Assembly: GCA_964006375.1 (NCBI GenBank)
Contig: OZ023269.1
Coordinates: 5,954,501-6,018,500, forward strand
Length of the DNA stretch: 64,000 nt
Direction: 5' to 3'
Origin: Tillus elongatus
Lineage: Eukaryota; Arthropoda; Insecta; Coleoptera; Cleridae
Shown here: in pieces, positions 40,759 through 54,063 of the stretch
Layout of the letters: the number at the start of each line of letters is the position of its first letter
Numbering within the stretch: position 1 is the first letter of the stretch
The notes under the pieces: model-generated
Databases searched by the model: none
What the model saw: only the letters and a program-made list of their open reading frames with translations
Told to the model about the DNA's origin: nothing
Made by a program: the position numbers and the translations under genes

Positions 40759-42465
40759 GCGTGTCCACGGATCGACGCATGAATAGGTGAAAAAGACTGT
40801 AATTTTTTGAGTTGACACTTCAGCAAAACTCAAGTATGTGTTGGAAATTTCCAAAAAACTAGTTTTTGACACTAGCAAAGTACCTTTTCTTAAGGAGATA
40901 CGAAAAAATGTTAGGAAGAAAAGACGATTAATAAAAAGAAAAACTGAGAGGAAATACCAAATTTTAGGATCTTAAGCTTACTTTGATATTTTGAAATTCT
41001 GAAAACAAATAATATCTTATGGAAGAAAAACGAATAAAATAATGTTATGGCAGTTGTCAAAAATACTATACCAGAACGGATCTACCTAATTCAGTGTTAC
41101 AGAATTGGTGTCTAATCCAGCGACAATTTTCTATGAAGTTTCCGAACACAGTTGTGGTCCAATCTACAGTATCCACACTGGTTAAAAAAATTTGTCACTA
41201 ACTATATTGTACATAATATACCAAAAAATAACTTTGATGAAGATGACATAGGTACAACGGTAGCAGTGGTCTCATTACGCGAAAAGCCCAAGCTGTCACT
41301 AAAAAAACTCATACGAGGAGACTCGCATTACCAAATTACATTTGCAACGTATTTATTAGGCAAAGAATGTAAAGCAATATAAACTTTGTCACACATTAGA
41401 AGAAGGGGATGGAACCTCGGTGGTTCAGGGGTAGGAACGTGTGCCTCTGAACGGAAGGGTACTGGGTTCGATCCCGGGGCACTCCTTTCACTTTTGCAGT
41501 AACAACTGTAAAATTAAGATCAACCGAGGTACTGGCATTCTATTTGAGCAAGTTGAATGTCTGCACGTTCCGCCCTTCGGAGGGGGCGTAAATCCGTCGT
41601 TGCCGTGTCCATGCGATGTTGGGCACGTTAAAGATCCCTACCCTCCTTACAGAAAGGCAGGGGTTCGGCAAAATTTCCGGGATAGTGAGGTGAAACTGCT
41701 CCCTGGCGTCGGTGATTGGCCATAGTCACGGAAATAGGCCGACGTTAAAGAAACAAATCACACACATAAGAAGGGGATGAATCCCGAAGGTTGGAAGTTT
41801 GACTAATTTTAGGTGAGAAATTTCCAAAGATTCGAACTTTATATCAAAATATTATTTTCTCAGATGAATGGACTTCTACAATTAGCGATGTACCTTCATC
41901 ACAGAATTATCAATATTGGTCTGAAAATAATCCAAATTAGGTAGAAAATTCTCGGCGGCAGTATTTAAAAAAAAGTAATGTTTGGTCTGCCATTTCCTAT
42001 CATTGGGCCATATTTTATCGAGGATAAACTATATGACCATTCTTATTTAAATATTTTGAATCAGTTTGCGCACGAACTACCATACAAACCAAGATTTCTT
42101 CATATTTTCAAAACGACGGTTGCCCTGATCACTCTACATTTCGGGCATGTGAATGGCTGGATGAAAATTTTCAAAAAAAATGGATAGCCAATGCTGGTTC
42201 CATTTTGTGGCCGCCTAGACCTCCGGACTTAACAATCATGTATTTTTATTTTTAGGGCCGGATAAAACAAATAGTATTTTCAAATAGGCTTCCAAATGAC
42301 GTAGAAGTATCGAAAAATCGTATTAGAGATGCGACAAATTCTATTTCCCCTGGGGATTAGAGCGGCATTTCAGGAAAAAATTTAAGAATGTGCAAATAAA
42401 GACGACGGACATATTGAATAAATGAATATTTCAGTTGATGTTAGTACTCTTATGTTAGTATTGAA
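40758..42465 (+). pseudogene. DD41D-type transposon relic interrupted by a SINE
   Basis: A probable left terminus (AGCGTGTCCACGGATCGACG) sits after a TA tract. A 76-codon frame at 41152-41382 reads PHWLKKFVTNYIVHNIPKNN and LSLKKLIRGDSHYQITFATY, the N-terminal HTH part. A SINE splits the gene at 41411. Beyond it come NIIFSDEWTSTISDV (first Asp), NYQYWSENNPN, SNVWSAISYHWAI, then FQNDGCPDHSTFRACEWLDE (second Asp) and SILWPPRPPDLTIMYFYF, where the third Asp is lost. Stops are frequent. The right end is cut by a jockey-group copy. Confidence 0.7.
41412..41767 (+). mobile_element. tRNA-derived SINE, copy 2
   Basis: The tRNA-like head has CCTCGGTGGTTCAGGGGTAG as A-box region and GGGTTCGATCCCGG as B box. 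The body matches copies at 19.4 and 51.0 kb, and the tail is ACACACA. A perfect 12-bp duplication AAGAAGGGGATG flanks it (41400-41411 and 41768-41779). It landed inside a decaying transposase, so it is younger than that element. The 94-codon frame inside it is not a gene. Confidence 0.9.
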
Positions 42466-42981
<516 letters not shown>

Positions 42982-42984
42982 CTC

Positions 42985-43240
42985 TCGAACGCGTTTAGCT
43001 GTCCTTGTTGTCTAACATTTTTTATTAATTTTAGATTATCCTCATTAACGTGATAATGATTATGCCAAATATGTCGGGCAACAGATGATCTATCTATAGT
43101 ACCGTATCGTAATTGGGCTAAGTGTTGTTTGAATCTAATTCCGATCGATCTTTTTGTTTGTCCGACGTACTTAAGATTACAATCTTCACAACTTATTTCA
43201 TAAATTGCCGACATTTTGGCCGAGCTATCCTTGTCCTTTG
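42985..43240 (-). pseudogene. Penelope-like GIY-YIG endonuclease domain (truncated)
   Basis: The minus-strand frame reads KMSAIYEISCEDCNLKYVGQ, then [29 protein letters not shown] and [11 protein letters not shown]. This is the GIY-YIG fold of Penelope elements: GIY-like AIYEI, a CxxC pair, YIG-like KYVGQT, the conserved Arg in IGIRF, His residues of the zinc motif and the catalytic Glu in AFES. The C-terminal residues run into a TATG/TA tract. The RT part is absent. It faces a plus-strand copy of its own C-terminus across 43.24 kb. Confidence 0.8.
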
Positions 43241-43244
43241 CAAC

Positions 43245-43740
43245 AACCAGGACAGCTAAATGCGTTCGAGAGTATTTATATATTGCGAAATATACTTACA
43301 ACAAAAAATGTATGAACGTTTGTCCACCCCTGATTACTAGTCACCTGATCGATTGGTTTATAAAATAAATTCCCACGTTTCAACACGTCGTAGAGATAAC
43401 ATAAGAATACAGATATTTCCGCCTTCCCAAAATTATTAGAGATAGACACCTTTTATATTAGTGAATAAAGACAGTTCGAAGACTACGTCCGGCGATAAAA
43501 ATACAATACATTGCAGAATTTGCCTGCGACTAGTTCCCCTCTCGGTTTCGTTTCTTTACCTAAGATCCGGATATAAGGTGATGTTAGTTTTTAAAGTAGT
43601 TAAAATTTTTCATCCTCTGATGACGCTAACTTGGTTAGTGAAACGATCGTCAGGTCTTCTCTAATGTGTTGTGGTGATTTGGGTTCTCCAGGTGTACTTA
43701 TCAGTGCTCATCACAGGTTCCAATCTTCACTTAGTGAAAA
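43245..43740 (+). mobile_element. Penelope C-terminus plus terminal segment with hammerhead
   Basis: It begins with [17 protein letters not shown], the GIY-YIG end seen on the minus strand just to the left. It decays through the 3' region (AAAAATACAATACATTGCAG, TTTACCTAAGATCCGG), reaches the hammerhead-like motif at 43614-43654 and ends with GTGGTGATTTGGGTTCTCC. Together with the minus-strand piece it forms an inverted junction. Confidence 0.7.
43614..43654 (+). ncRNA. Hammerhead ribozyme-like motif, Penelope copy 1
   Basis: The core reads CCT-CTGATGA-(stem II)-GAAA-C-GATC-GTC-AGG. CTGATGA is at 43617-43623, GAAA at 43640-43643, and GTC at 43649-43651 with the expected cleavage after C. Stem II pairs GCTAAC with GTTAGT around a TTG loop, stem III is the minimal AC/GT closed by GATC, and stem I is at least CCT/AGG. 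One unpaired C precedes stem II, a departure from the usual G-C closing pair. Hammerheads with tiny stem III are known from Penelope-like elements. Confidence 0.6.
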
Positions 43741-44550
43741 TATGCTAGACACATTTTTTCACCAAAATTCAAAAACCTACTTTTCACGTGAATTCGAAAA
43801 AAATGTGTACAATCATTTATTGAACATTAACACGATGCCTTGGCGTGGCCGCTATGTTTCATCCCCATCGAACCGGCAGGGTGCGGGAATACAGGGGAGT
43901 CGACTGTTAGGTGGCCGACAGTTAAGTAGCGCCAAGCGAACGATATAGACATTTTACACAACTTGTTATTTCTGTGTTCTTGTTAAAGTTTATGATTATA
44001 TTTGTTACCCTTAGGTACTGGCGTTTTCGCTGAAAGCTACCCACAACCCCTTGCAACAACAACCACCTGTTCTACAACATAGATTATTAGTGAATGACTA
44101 ACATTCCACAAAAGTTTGACAAAAATCATCCAAACTGACTATAAATTTTTTTAGACAAAAATTTGCTGATAAAATACTTAAAACACAAATTATGTAATCT
44201 GTAATTAAAATGGAAAGATAATGAAACCATAATGTATGAAATTAATAATCAACTTTTCACGGACAATTAAATCCATTAAAGCAAGGCGAAATATAAGCGG
44301 AAAATGCTCTTGTTTCTACGTCACAAGCTGAAAAAATAAAAAGGTTACTTAGATATCCACTCGAAGCTTGACATTTATAAAAACAAATTATCTAATACTT
44401 ATATATTATGAACATGTAAACATGAATAACCCTATCAAATTAGCGATATCGTACTTTTTCTGTACCAAAGTAAATTAAAATATTTTAATAATCTTCGAAA
44501 ATTTGCAAAATAATCACATATTCTGGTCGGTTCCTAGAATAAAATAAAAA
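43741..44550. other. Unassigned stretch
   Basis: A 105-codon frame overlapping its left part (43631-43948) reads through the hammerhead flank into a region I do not recognise. Nothing else seen. Confidence 0.4.
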
Positions 44551-45550
<1,000 letters not shown>

Positions 45551-45897
45551 CTCTTACTTCTTGATATATGGTTTGTCCGTGTGTTATTGCCGGAAAAGGT
45601 GGACTTTTTAACATTTATTTTGTTTAATAAAGAAATTTTAGACTATTATATCATAAACCCTATAACTTAAAATACTGTCGAAACACCAGAAAAAGGTTCG
45701 AGAAAATAAATTTTCTCAAATATCTTAGTAAAATGAAGGAGAATTTTGATGTTTCAAATCGCGACACTGACGTTTTAAGAAGAAACGGGTTAAAATTTTC
45801 AATGTAGACTTTCTGGTATTTTTTGACTTTTTGCGCCAAGAAAACTTAATGTTTGTCTGTAATACTAATACTAATACTAAATATATTTTTTAACCAC

Positions 45898-45899
<2 letters not shown>

Positions 45900-45987
<88 letters not shown>
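45900..45987. repeat. (TA)n tract in the palindrome left arm
   Basis: 88 bp of TA with no counterpart in the right arm. Confidence 0.85.
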
Positions 45988-45989
<2 letters not shown>

Positions 45990-46209
45990 CGTGATTCACA
46001 ACGCAATGGACACAGAGTGTGTGCGTATAGAGAGGACCCTAAACATGCCGATATCTTATATAAAATTTTTCTCTGATGCCCATGGTTGATGAGATATTGA
46101 CCTCGGAATATTCTTTAATAATTAAAAGAAACAGCTGTATTGCAGCAGTGCCCTAAGATCGAACAACCAAATTTGGTAGATGGTTTTCTTTCATCAACGT
46201 CCTTATTTA

Positions 46210-47957
46210 ACAAAAATTTAAAGTGAATATAAACTCAAAAAGAGGTGAGTTAGGGGCGGGTCACCCTTTTAATTATTTGATTTCTTTAAACCCTAACCTA
46301 ATTAAAAGTGAAAGTACATCAATTTTGTATCAAACTAAATTTTCTACCTTTTTCTCCTCTTATCACGTTTTCGGCAAACCACTCGTTTTTGTGAAAATTG
46401 AGATTTTTAAAGTTAAGATCAAAACAAAATTATGCCCTTTGAAGATTTTATTAAACATTAAAGTCTCATAGGGGATGCCTTAGGCGCTCTGAAAGTCATC
46501 TGTTGCTAGGTTACAGTTGTCAAATCTGATATTATTAATTTTTTTTAAGTTTTACATTAATGATTGTCTTATGTTTCTTGTTTTCTTTTATGATAATAAT
46601 TTGTTGCACAAAATGGCTGGAAATTCTCGGTAAATAAATAATTTGACGTACTTATGGTATTAGGGTTTTGCGATGGTAATTGCTGCAGACGTGTAGAGGT
46701 ATATCGAAGAAGATTTCCTAATCGTAATATACCACATTCTCAAACGTTTGCCAATGTTGAACGTAGAGCTCAAGAAACGGGTTACTTTTTCATAAAACAT
46801 GCTGGAGGACGCGTTAATGCAGGGACACACGAACTGAGGAGCGTCTTCTAGACAGTATTGAAAGTGAGCCTCAAACCAGCACCAAACGACTATCCATGCA
46901 GTTTCATATAACACAGCCGACGGTCCATAGAATTATCCGACGCAATCTGCTGCATCCTTATCACCTTCAAAAAGTGCATGAGCTTCTACCCCAGGATTTA
47001 GAGGCAAGACTGTTTTTTGAAATTTCATTTTACATCAGAATATTAATTTTCCCAAGACCATTATTTTTACAGATGAAGCTTGCTTTGCAAGGAGAGGGAT
47101 TACCAATGTCCACAACTGCCACGAATATTTAGATGTAATTCCACATGCTACAGTAACTCACCATTTCCAAAGAGAATTTAAAATAAATGTGTGGACAGGT
47201 ATTGTTGGGGGACATTTGGTTGGGCTGGTTATTTTACCAAACCGCTTAAACGGTGCAACGTATTTGCTTTTCTTTGAAAATGTTTCTCCTGAGCTACTGG
47301 ACCGAAATGTGGTGTATGCATGATGGGGCGTCACCACTACAAATGTTCATGGATTTTTAAACCAACAGTTTCCAATTCGATGGATAGGTCGTGGAATTAA
47401 TTTATCTCAACATTGGCCAACACGATCACCAGACTTGAATAAGTGTGACTTTTTTCTCTGGGGGGGCTTTAAAAGAATCTGTGTGTTTGACACCTGTTCA
47501 AACTGGAGAAGATTTGTGGAGTCGCATCAATAATAAGTGGACACTTATTATTAGTAATATCTTAGCAAAGTCGAATTTAATTTTAGACGAAGGGTGCAGT
47601 TATGTGTGAGCGAAAACGGAAGACATTTAAACAACATCTTTAGTATTTTTTTATGTTTTTTTTATTTATTTGTTTTTAATAACGTTTATTAAATTTCAAA
47701 TATGTTAGTGTTTAATAAAGTCTTGAAGGGACATATTTTTGTTTTCATCTCAACTCAAAGAATCTAACTTTCCTCAAAAACGGGTGGTTTGTCGAAAAAT
47801 TTATATGAGGAGAAAAAGATATAAAATTTAATCTTCTAGAAAATTTATAGACATTAACTTTAAATTAGGTTAGGGTTTAAAAAAATCAAATCATTAAAAG
47901 GGTGACCCACTCCTAATTCACCCCTTTTTGAGTTTATATCCACTTCAATTTTTTGTC
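46210..47957 (+). mobile_element. DNA transposon with about 245-bp TIRs and TA duplication
   Basis: The ends ACAAAAATTTAAAGTGAATA (46210) and, complemented, GACAAAAAATTGAAGTGGAT (47957) are flanked by TA (46208-46209 and 47958-47959). The inverted repeats share ATAAACTCAAAAAG, GGGTCACCCTTTTAAT, AAACCCTAACCTAATT and CTTTTTCTCCTC. It sits in the left arm of the palindrome and is absent from the right arm, so it inserted after the palindrome formed. Confidence 0.85.
46654..47655 (+). pseudogene. DD41D-type transposase of the 46.2-kb transposon (broken)
   Basis: The start is VEVYRRRFPNRNIPHSQTFA, the DUF4817-like N-terminus. An HTH follows in another frame: MQFHITQPTVHRIIRRNLLH. Then come IIFTDEACFARRG (first Asp), INVWTGIVGGHLVGLVILPN, a second-Asp box MHDGASPLQM near 47320, and IRWIGRGIN then SPDLNKCDFFLWGG (third Asp near 47450). 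The spacing is about 41-42 codons once one indel is allowed for. All three catalytic acids can be read, but at least four frameshifts split the gene. A different subfamily from the 37.5-kb element. Confidence 0.75.
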
Positions 47958-47963
47958 TAATGA

Positions 47964-48545
47964 GTATGTTAAGTACATTTGGAGAACCCAAATCACCACA
48001 ACACATTTTAAAAGACCTGACGACCGTTTCACTAACCTAGTTAGCGTCATCAGAGGATGAAACATTCTAAATACTTAAAAAACTAACATCAACTTATATA
48101 CCAGATCTTAGGTAAAGAGATCGAACTGAGATGGGAAACTAGTCGCAAGCAAATTTCACAGTGTATTGTATTTTTATTGACGGACAAGGTCTTTGCGCTG
48201 TCCCTACTACTTTATCTAAAAAGTATCCATCTGTAATAGTTTTGAGAAGGTTCAACGACAGCTAAATTAACATCGAATCTTTTGGCGGCAATAACTGTAT
48301 ACTTATGTTATCTTTAGAACGTGCTGAAAACGTGGGAATTTGATTTAACAAAGCAATCGATCAAGTGACTGGTAATTGGCGGTGGTGAAGCGTTCATACA
48401 GTTTTTGTTGTAACTATATTTCTCAATATATACGCTTTCGAACCCGTTTAGCTGTCCTGGTTTTCTAACATTTTTTATTAATTTCAGATTATCCTTATCA
48501 ACGTGAAGATTATTATTCCAAATGTTTCGGGCGGCGGAAGACTTA
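47964..48545 (-). mobile_element. Penelope terminal segment, palindrome left arm
   Basis: The minus strand reads a GIY-YIG C-terminus (NVRKPGQLNGFESVYIEKYS, SHLIDCFVKSNSHVFSTF, open for 92 codons), a 3' region, then the hammerhead at 48016-48056 and GGTTCTCC text. It is the mirror of 48546-49150. Confidence 0.75.
48016..48056 (-). ncRNA. Hammerhead ribozyme-like motif, Penelope copy 2
   Basis: Minus strand: CCT-CTGATGA (48047-48053 complemented), stem II GCTAAC/GTTAGT with loop TAG, GAAA (48027-48030 complemented), C-GGTC-GTC, AGG. Loop changes (TTG to TAG and GATC to GGTC) leave every conserved core base unchanged. Confidence 0.6.
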
Positions 48546-49150
48546 TCTACTTCTCTTCCGTCGTCCGACACATTTGGGATAATAATCGTCACGTTGATAA
48601 AGATAATCTGAAATTAATAAAAAATGTTCGAAAACCAGGACAGCTAAACGGGTTCGAAAGCGTATATATTGCGAAATATAGTTACAACAAAAACTGTATG
48701 AACGCTTTACCACCGCCAATTACGAGTCACCTGATTGATTGCTTTGTTAAATCAAATTCCCACGTTTTCGGCACGTTCTAAAGATAACATAAGTATACAG
48801 TTATTGCCGCCAAAGGATTCGATGTTAATTTAGCTGTCGTTGAACCTTCTCAAAACTATTACAGATGGACACTTTTTAGATAAAGTAGTAGCGACAGCGC
48901 AAAGACCTTGTCCGGCAATAAAAATACAATACACTGTGGAATTTGCCTGCGACTAGTTTCCCATCTCAGTTCGATCTCTTTACCTAAGATCCGGTATATA
49001 AGTGGATGTTAGTTTTTTAAGTATTTAGAATGTTTCATCCTCTGATGACGCTAACTTGGTTAGTGAAACGATCGTCAGGTCTTTTAAAATGTGTTGTGAT
49101 GATTTGGGTTCTCCAAGTGTACTTATCAGTACTCATCACACGTTCCAATC
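48546..49150 (+). mobile_element. Penelope terminal segment, palindrome right arm
   Basis: It carries NVRKPGQLNGFESVYIAKYS and CMNALPPPITSHLIDCFVKS (92 codons open), the 3' region with TTTACCTAAGATCCGG, the hammerhead at 49039-49079 and GATTTGGGTTCTCC. The GIY and YIG motifs and the RT are upstream of the palindrome centre and so absent. Confidence 0.75.
49039..49079 (+). ncRNA. Hammerhead ribozyme-like motif, Penelope copy 3
   Basis: CCT-CTGATGA (49042-49048), stem II GCTAAC/GTTAGT, GAAA (49065-49068), C-GATC-GTC (cleavage expected after C49076), AGG. The 41 nt are identical to those of copy 1 at 43.6 kb. Confidence 0.6.
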
Positions 49151-49689
49151 TTCACTTATTAATGAGTCTGTTGATAAAAGAGAACCATATACCAAATTTG
49201 GTGGTTCTATGTTAGGACACTGCTGCAATACAGCTCTTTCATTATAAAAGAGCAGAAGGCTAAAATATTTTGTGGTTAACAAAATCGATTGAATATTACA
49301 GATAAAATTTAAGTTTACTTTTCGGAAAAAAGTGAAGAAATACCAGCAAAATTACTTTGAAAATTTCATACTTCTTCTTCGAAAAACGTTAAAGTAGCGA
49401 TTCGAAACGTCAATATTGGCGATTTTTAAGCAAAAGAATGCAAGTTATGTACAATAAATAAAACGAGTGCGTTTTGCAAAGCTGTAAGCTTCTGCTTCAC
49501 TTACCATTTTACCCAGATATTTGCATAAATCAATTTCATGTCGACTTCTTCTCTGGTGCTTTGTGAGTAATTTTAAGTTTCAGGGTTTGTGATATAATAG
49601 TCTATTTCTTTGTTTAACAAAATTAGTTTGAAAAGGTACCTCTTTTCAGACAATAAATCAATACACAGACAAACAATGTACCTAGTCGT

Positions 49690-50030
49690 AAGAGTTCGGG
49701 CGCAACAAGTGCGTTATGGTAGCACATTTTTATCAGCAATTTTTAAAACTGATATAACTAACTTTCTATCTAATTATTATCAAAAATAATAGTTAAAAAT
49801 TTGGTACGTAAGTAGCTTATATAGAGAATATAGAACGTCCCATATTTCGAGTTTCTTTTTTTATGGAAAGCGACAGTTTTCCACGTACGTGGTGCCGCAT
49901 TGGCTTGTTAGCCTCGCAAGCTCAAAATTGTTGGTTCGTATTTACGAAGGGGATCATTAAAAAAGTTTTTTTTTTAATATAATTATAGTAACTGATCAGA
50001 TTATCTGTTTAGTGAATTTTCGAAGAAAAA
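49690..50030 (-). mobile_element. HINE-B variant, palindrome right arm
   Basis: The 3' hairpin-like GCGCAACAAGTGCGTTATGG lies near 49699, and the worn 5' end TTTAGTGAATTTTCG near 50010. The interior mirrors 45119-45550 without the TA tract. Confidence 0.65.
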
Positions 50031-50994
50031 TTATGAAATATTTCAATTTACTTTGGTACAAAGGAGGTAACAAATAATTAATTTGTTTACATTTTCGTAA
50101 TATATATATATATATATGATTGATAATTTGTTTTTACAAATGTCAAATAAAACTTTAAAGTGACAGACTTTAATAACCGTTTTATTTTTTACAGCTTGTG
50201 ACATACAAGCTCGAACATCTTTCCGCTCATATTTCTTTTTACATATTTCCACGGAGTTAAATTTTCGTGAAAAGTTAATTATTAATTTTTTATATTTTCA
50301 TTTTCAGTTTTTTTTTTCAATTTTATTTACAGACCACATAATTGAAATTTTATGGATTTTATCAGAAAATATTTGTTTAAAAAATATACAGTCGGTTTTG
50401 CAGAAGTTTTTTTGTTTTCGTAGAATTAATTTTTTGCCAAATTTTGGTGGAATGTAAGTAATTAATAATTTATGTTTAATAAATAATTGTAAAAAAAATT
50501 TTGCGAATTCACGTGACAATTTATATTTGAATTTTGGAGAAAAGTCGGTTAGGAAATTTTCGTGTAAAAACTTCTGAATAATTTTCGGAACAAGATTTTT
50601 GTATAATTTTAGTATAACATTACTTAAGTAAACAGGCTTAGACTATTTTTTATTTAAAAAAAAATGGCGAATTTTTTGGCAGAAATTGCCTGAAAATTTT
50701 GATGTAAAAAATTTAGGTACATTTTTTGTCAAAAATATTTTTGTGAATAATTATATCTTGGCAGGTATTTTAAATAAAACTAATAATCTTTTGCCTGATA
50801 ATGCCCTAAAAGCAGGAACTGATTGAAGAGGAGAAAACAGGCACTTGTGAAACCGGTATTTACATTTTTTTTTAAATCTCAAGAATTTTTATAAAAATTG
50901 GCTGTCGCTAAATGCCAACTTTTCACGTTTTTTTAAGAAAATAATTCCATTTTTGTAAAAAAAACAAATTATATTGTACTTTTTGCTACTATAA
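50031..50994. other. Unassigned T-rich stretch
   Basis: A short (TA)n (50098-50116) and nothing else recognised. It may include a decayed non-autonomous element. Confidence 0.4.
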
Positions 50995-51007
50995 CACACT
51001 GAGTTTG

Positions 51008-51348
51008 TGTGTGTGTTTTTTTTAACGTCGGCTATTTCCGTGGCTATGGCCAATCACCGACGCCGGGGAGCACTCACTACCCTGGAAATTTTGCCGAACT
51101 TCTACCTTTCTGTAAAGAGACTAGGCATCTTTAACGTGCCCAACATCGCATGGACACGGGACCGACGGCTGCACGCCCTCTCCGAAGAGCGGAACGTGCA
51201 GACATTCAACTTACAAATACAATGCTACAACCTCGGTTGCTGTTAATTGTACGGTATGTACTAAAAAGTGAAAAGGGAACCCTGGATTCGAACACAGTAC
51301 CCTTCGGTTCGGAGGCACACGTTCTTACCACTGAACCACCGAAGCTAT
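51008..51348 (-). mobile_element. tRNA-derived SINE, copy 3
   Basis: Minus strand head: CTTCGGTGGTTCAGTGGTAAG, with a degraded B box (TGTTCGAATCCAGG). The body matches the other two copies. A perfect 13-bp duplication CACACTGAGTTTG flanks it (50995-51007 and 51349-51361). Confidence 0.85.
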
Positions 51349-51361
51349 CACACTGAGTTTG

Positions 51362-53256
51362 AAGTAGCATTTTATTTGATCTTATCTCTCTAATTTTTTT
51401 TTAAATTTATGTAGTATAAATTTACACAAATTCAGCAATAAAAATATAATTTTTAACCTAAACAAAAATTCAATAAACTTTTAAGCAAGATATAAGAATT
51501 TATATACGTAATTCTAGGAAATATCATGTGCGAAAGTTTAAATACCTACCTGTCAAAATGTATTTTTGTGGTTTTTTGGGCTAGTTGAAAGTTCTAACAA
51601 ATACAACTAGAAGCAAACTTGTACGAAAGTTATAAAAGTCCTCTAAAATGTCTATCAAAGTTAAATTTTTATAATCATATTTTCACTTTACACACGAAAA
51701 AATATCTACTTATCAAAAAAATTATAAAACTGCTGATTTTGTTTCGTGGTTAGTAAAAAAAATCCAACAATAATACTTTGCGCAATGTTAATATAGTATT
51801 TAACAGAAAGTTTGCAAATGTTACATTTTGAATGGTACATGATGAACATTTTATTAATTAAACATTTATCTAAGTAAAACTTCTTAGATACAGGTAACAC
51901 TTTTTATTTCATGCAAATTAAAGTTTTGAATAGCGCTAGGTACAGAATAAAACGTAAAAGTCATTTAATATTACGCTAAATACATAAAGTTGAAAATGGT
52001 TTTCTTTGGCAAGCATTAAATTGGCGGAAAACTTTCAAAGTATTAAATTTACGGTCACCCACATATAAATAAGATAACATATAGAATTTGTAGGCTAATA
52101 CTAGAAAAAAGTTTTGTGCAAGACGTTTAAAAAGTTGTGAAGGGTATAAACATGCCATGCAACAAGGGTTAACCACCCACCGCAGTTACATCGTGGTTGA
52201 GTTTATTTTCTCAGTGATCGGAATAAAAATGTGACAATGTCACTTTCAAAATATTTTTCAACTCTTATAACTCCATCATCCATTCAACACCATTAAAAAA
52301 TTCCACAATCTGACTAAGCAGCTCTCATCTCTTTGATTTCTATCAGACTGATATTTTCTAAGTGTTGCGTCTATGAAACGCTACTCACTGGGTCTGAACA
52401 CCAACATCCACTCTGGACGACACACAAGACGCGAGTAATAAGAATCAGTCTTGCTATATCCTCTACTCCGTGGTGCGGTGCGCGCATGGAATATAAGAAC
52501 GAAAATGTAAAACCTTCGTTAACCAACCAGTGTTTCGTATTTGGAATTGGGCTTGTCGATTATATTGCACATGCAATTTTGAGCTGTAATTTTCAAACTG
52601 TCTGTACGTCACTGGCTCTCGCTTCCACACTCGTCATCTGCCTCTGGTGACCAGGAGGCCCACTGTCTGTTTCCTCTCTGTTACAACCCTCTCTGTTCCA
52701 GAGGCCGGCTAATTCAAATTACGCTTCTTTATTTAACTGTTGACCTACAACAGGCCTTATCTATGCATTTCTCTTGTGTATCGTGCCTTGTCTCTTATGT
52801 GTTTACAGCGCTTAAACAGTTAGATAATTGAATTTGTATTGTTGGTTTAAGACAAATTGGAAGCGATCTCAAAATATTTTAAAAACAAATTGATGATAGA
52901 TTTACATTATGTTCATATTCTTAAAAGTGTTCGTTATATGCATTTTGGCCATCATAAAAAGACAAGGAAATGAAAGGAGTTAATTAAATGCGCTTGCTAG
53001 TAACCACAAACCACAATAATTAAATTTACCAATATCCGAGGATTAAACGCTAATTTCAATGCTGCTTATCACCATCTCCAAGACAAATAACTCCATCTTC
53101 TATTTCTAACTGAAACCCGAATTTCTCTATCCTAAGTGACACTCCATAATCTACGACCTAGTTGGAAGGAATTTTATGAGGCTGTCTGTCCGGTTGAAAG
53201 GTAGTGTTTACGTATATTACGGTGTGTTAGTTCAAAAACAAAAGTCTTTAGAGGCA
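51362..53256. other. Unassigned stretch
   Basis: No element terminus or coding motif recognised. The largest frame (105 codons, 52333-52650) is not recognisable and has no supporting context. This is the longest stretch that might be unique DNA. Confidence 0.4.
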
Positions 53257-53986
53257 ATCTCTTATAGTGATGGGTCGTTATTTAACTGTCAGCTATTTTT
53301 AAACGGTTACCGAGCCGTAATGGTAACCACCAGTTATGGATTTATAACAATAGCAGCTTAAAAAATAACGCTTTTTACACCAAACTAGATTTCGGAGTCG
53401 TGTCTGTTTCAGTTCTAATGCAACTAGTTCGGCTTCGATGAATAAACATCGGTTTTCATCGGCAACTGTTTATTTAACTATTTAACGGGATGAATAGCCT
53501 TGAGATTGGAAATGCTAAACACGTTATTTATACTGTGTGCTCGCTCTCGCTAACAGCTTTAGGAACGTGGGATTTTCGGTACAATAAAACGGTTTAATTT
53601 TAATTTTAACTTTAACCGGTTGTTGATGGGGATACGGCATACGGACACTACTACACAGAGTTATTCTGTTAAACTGAGAAGCTGTTATTTTTGAAACAGT
53701 TGAGTTTCCCACTAGTATGTAAAGCTAAATATTTAATAATAATAAATGTTGGGTGAAAAGATTAATTTCTGTAAAAACGTGTTATTACTTTCACTATAGA
53801 CAACGCAAAATAGGGTTATTTCACGTGAATTTAAAGTACTTATTTATTTAAATTTATATACATTACCTAAGAAAACAGTTAACACGTCATTTTTGTTTGT
53901 CTGATAATAGTTATCAAATTGATTAAAAAAATATAATGATACAACATTTTTTAATATCTATATACATTTCAATATAAAAAATTAAA

Positions 53987-53988
<2 letters not shown>

Positions 53989-54060
<72 letters not shown>
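53989..54060. repeat. (TA)n tract inside the hAT element
   Basis: 72 bp of TA, directly followed by the transposon-like end CAGGGTGTTTCC. Confidence 0.85.

Positions 54061-54063
<3 letters not shown>

Noticed and set aside
41412..41485. Possible functional tRNA gene
   Set aside because: A and B boxes are present, but the acceptor and anticodon stems do not form, and the segment is the head of a SINE with TSDs.
52333..52650. A 105-codon frame as a possible host exon
   Set aside because: No recognisable domain, and no supporting context such as a second conserved frame or coding-like neighbours.
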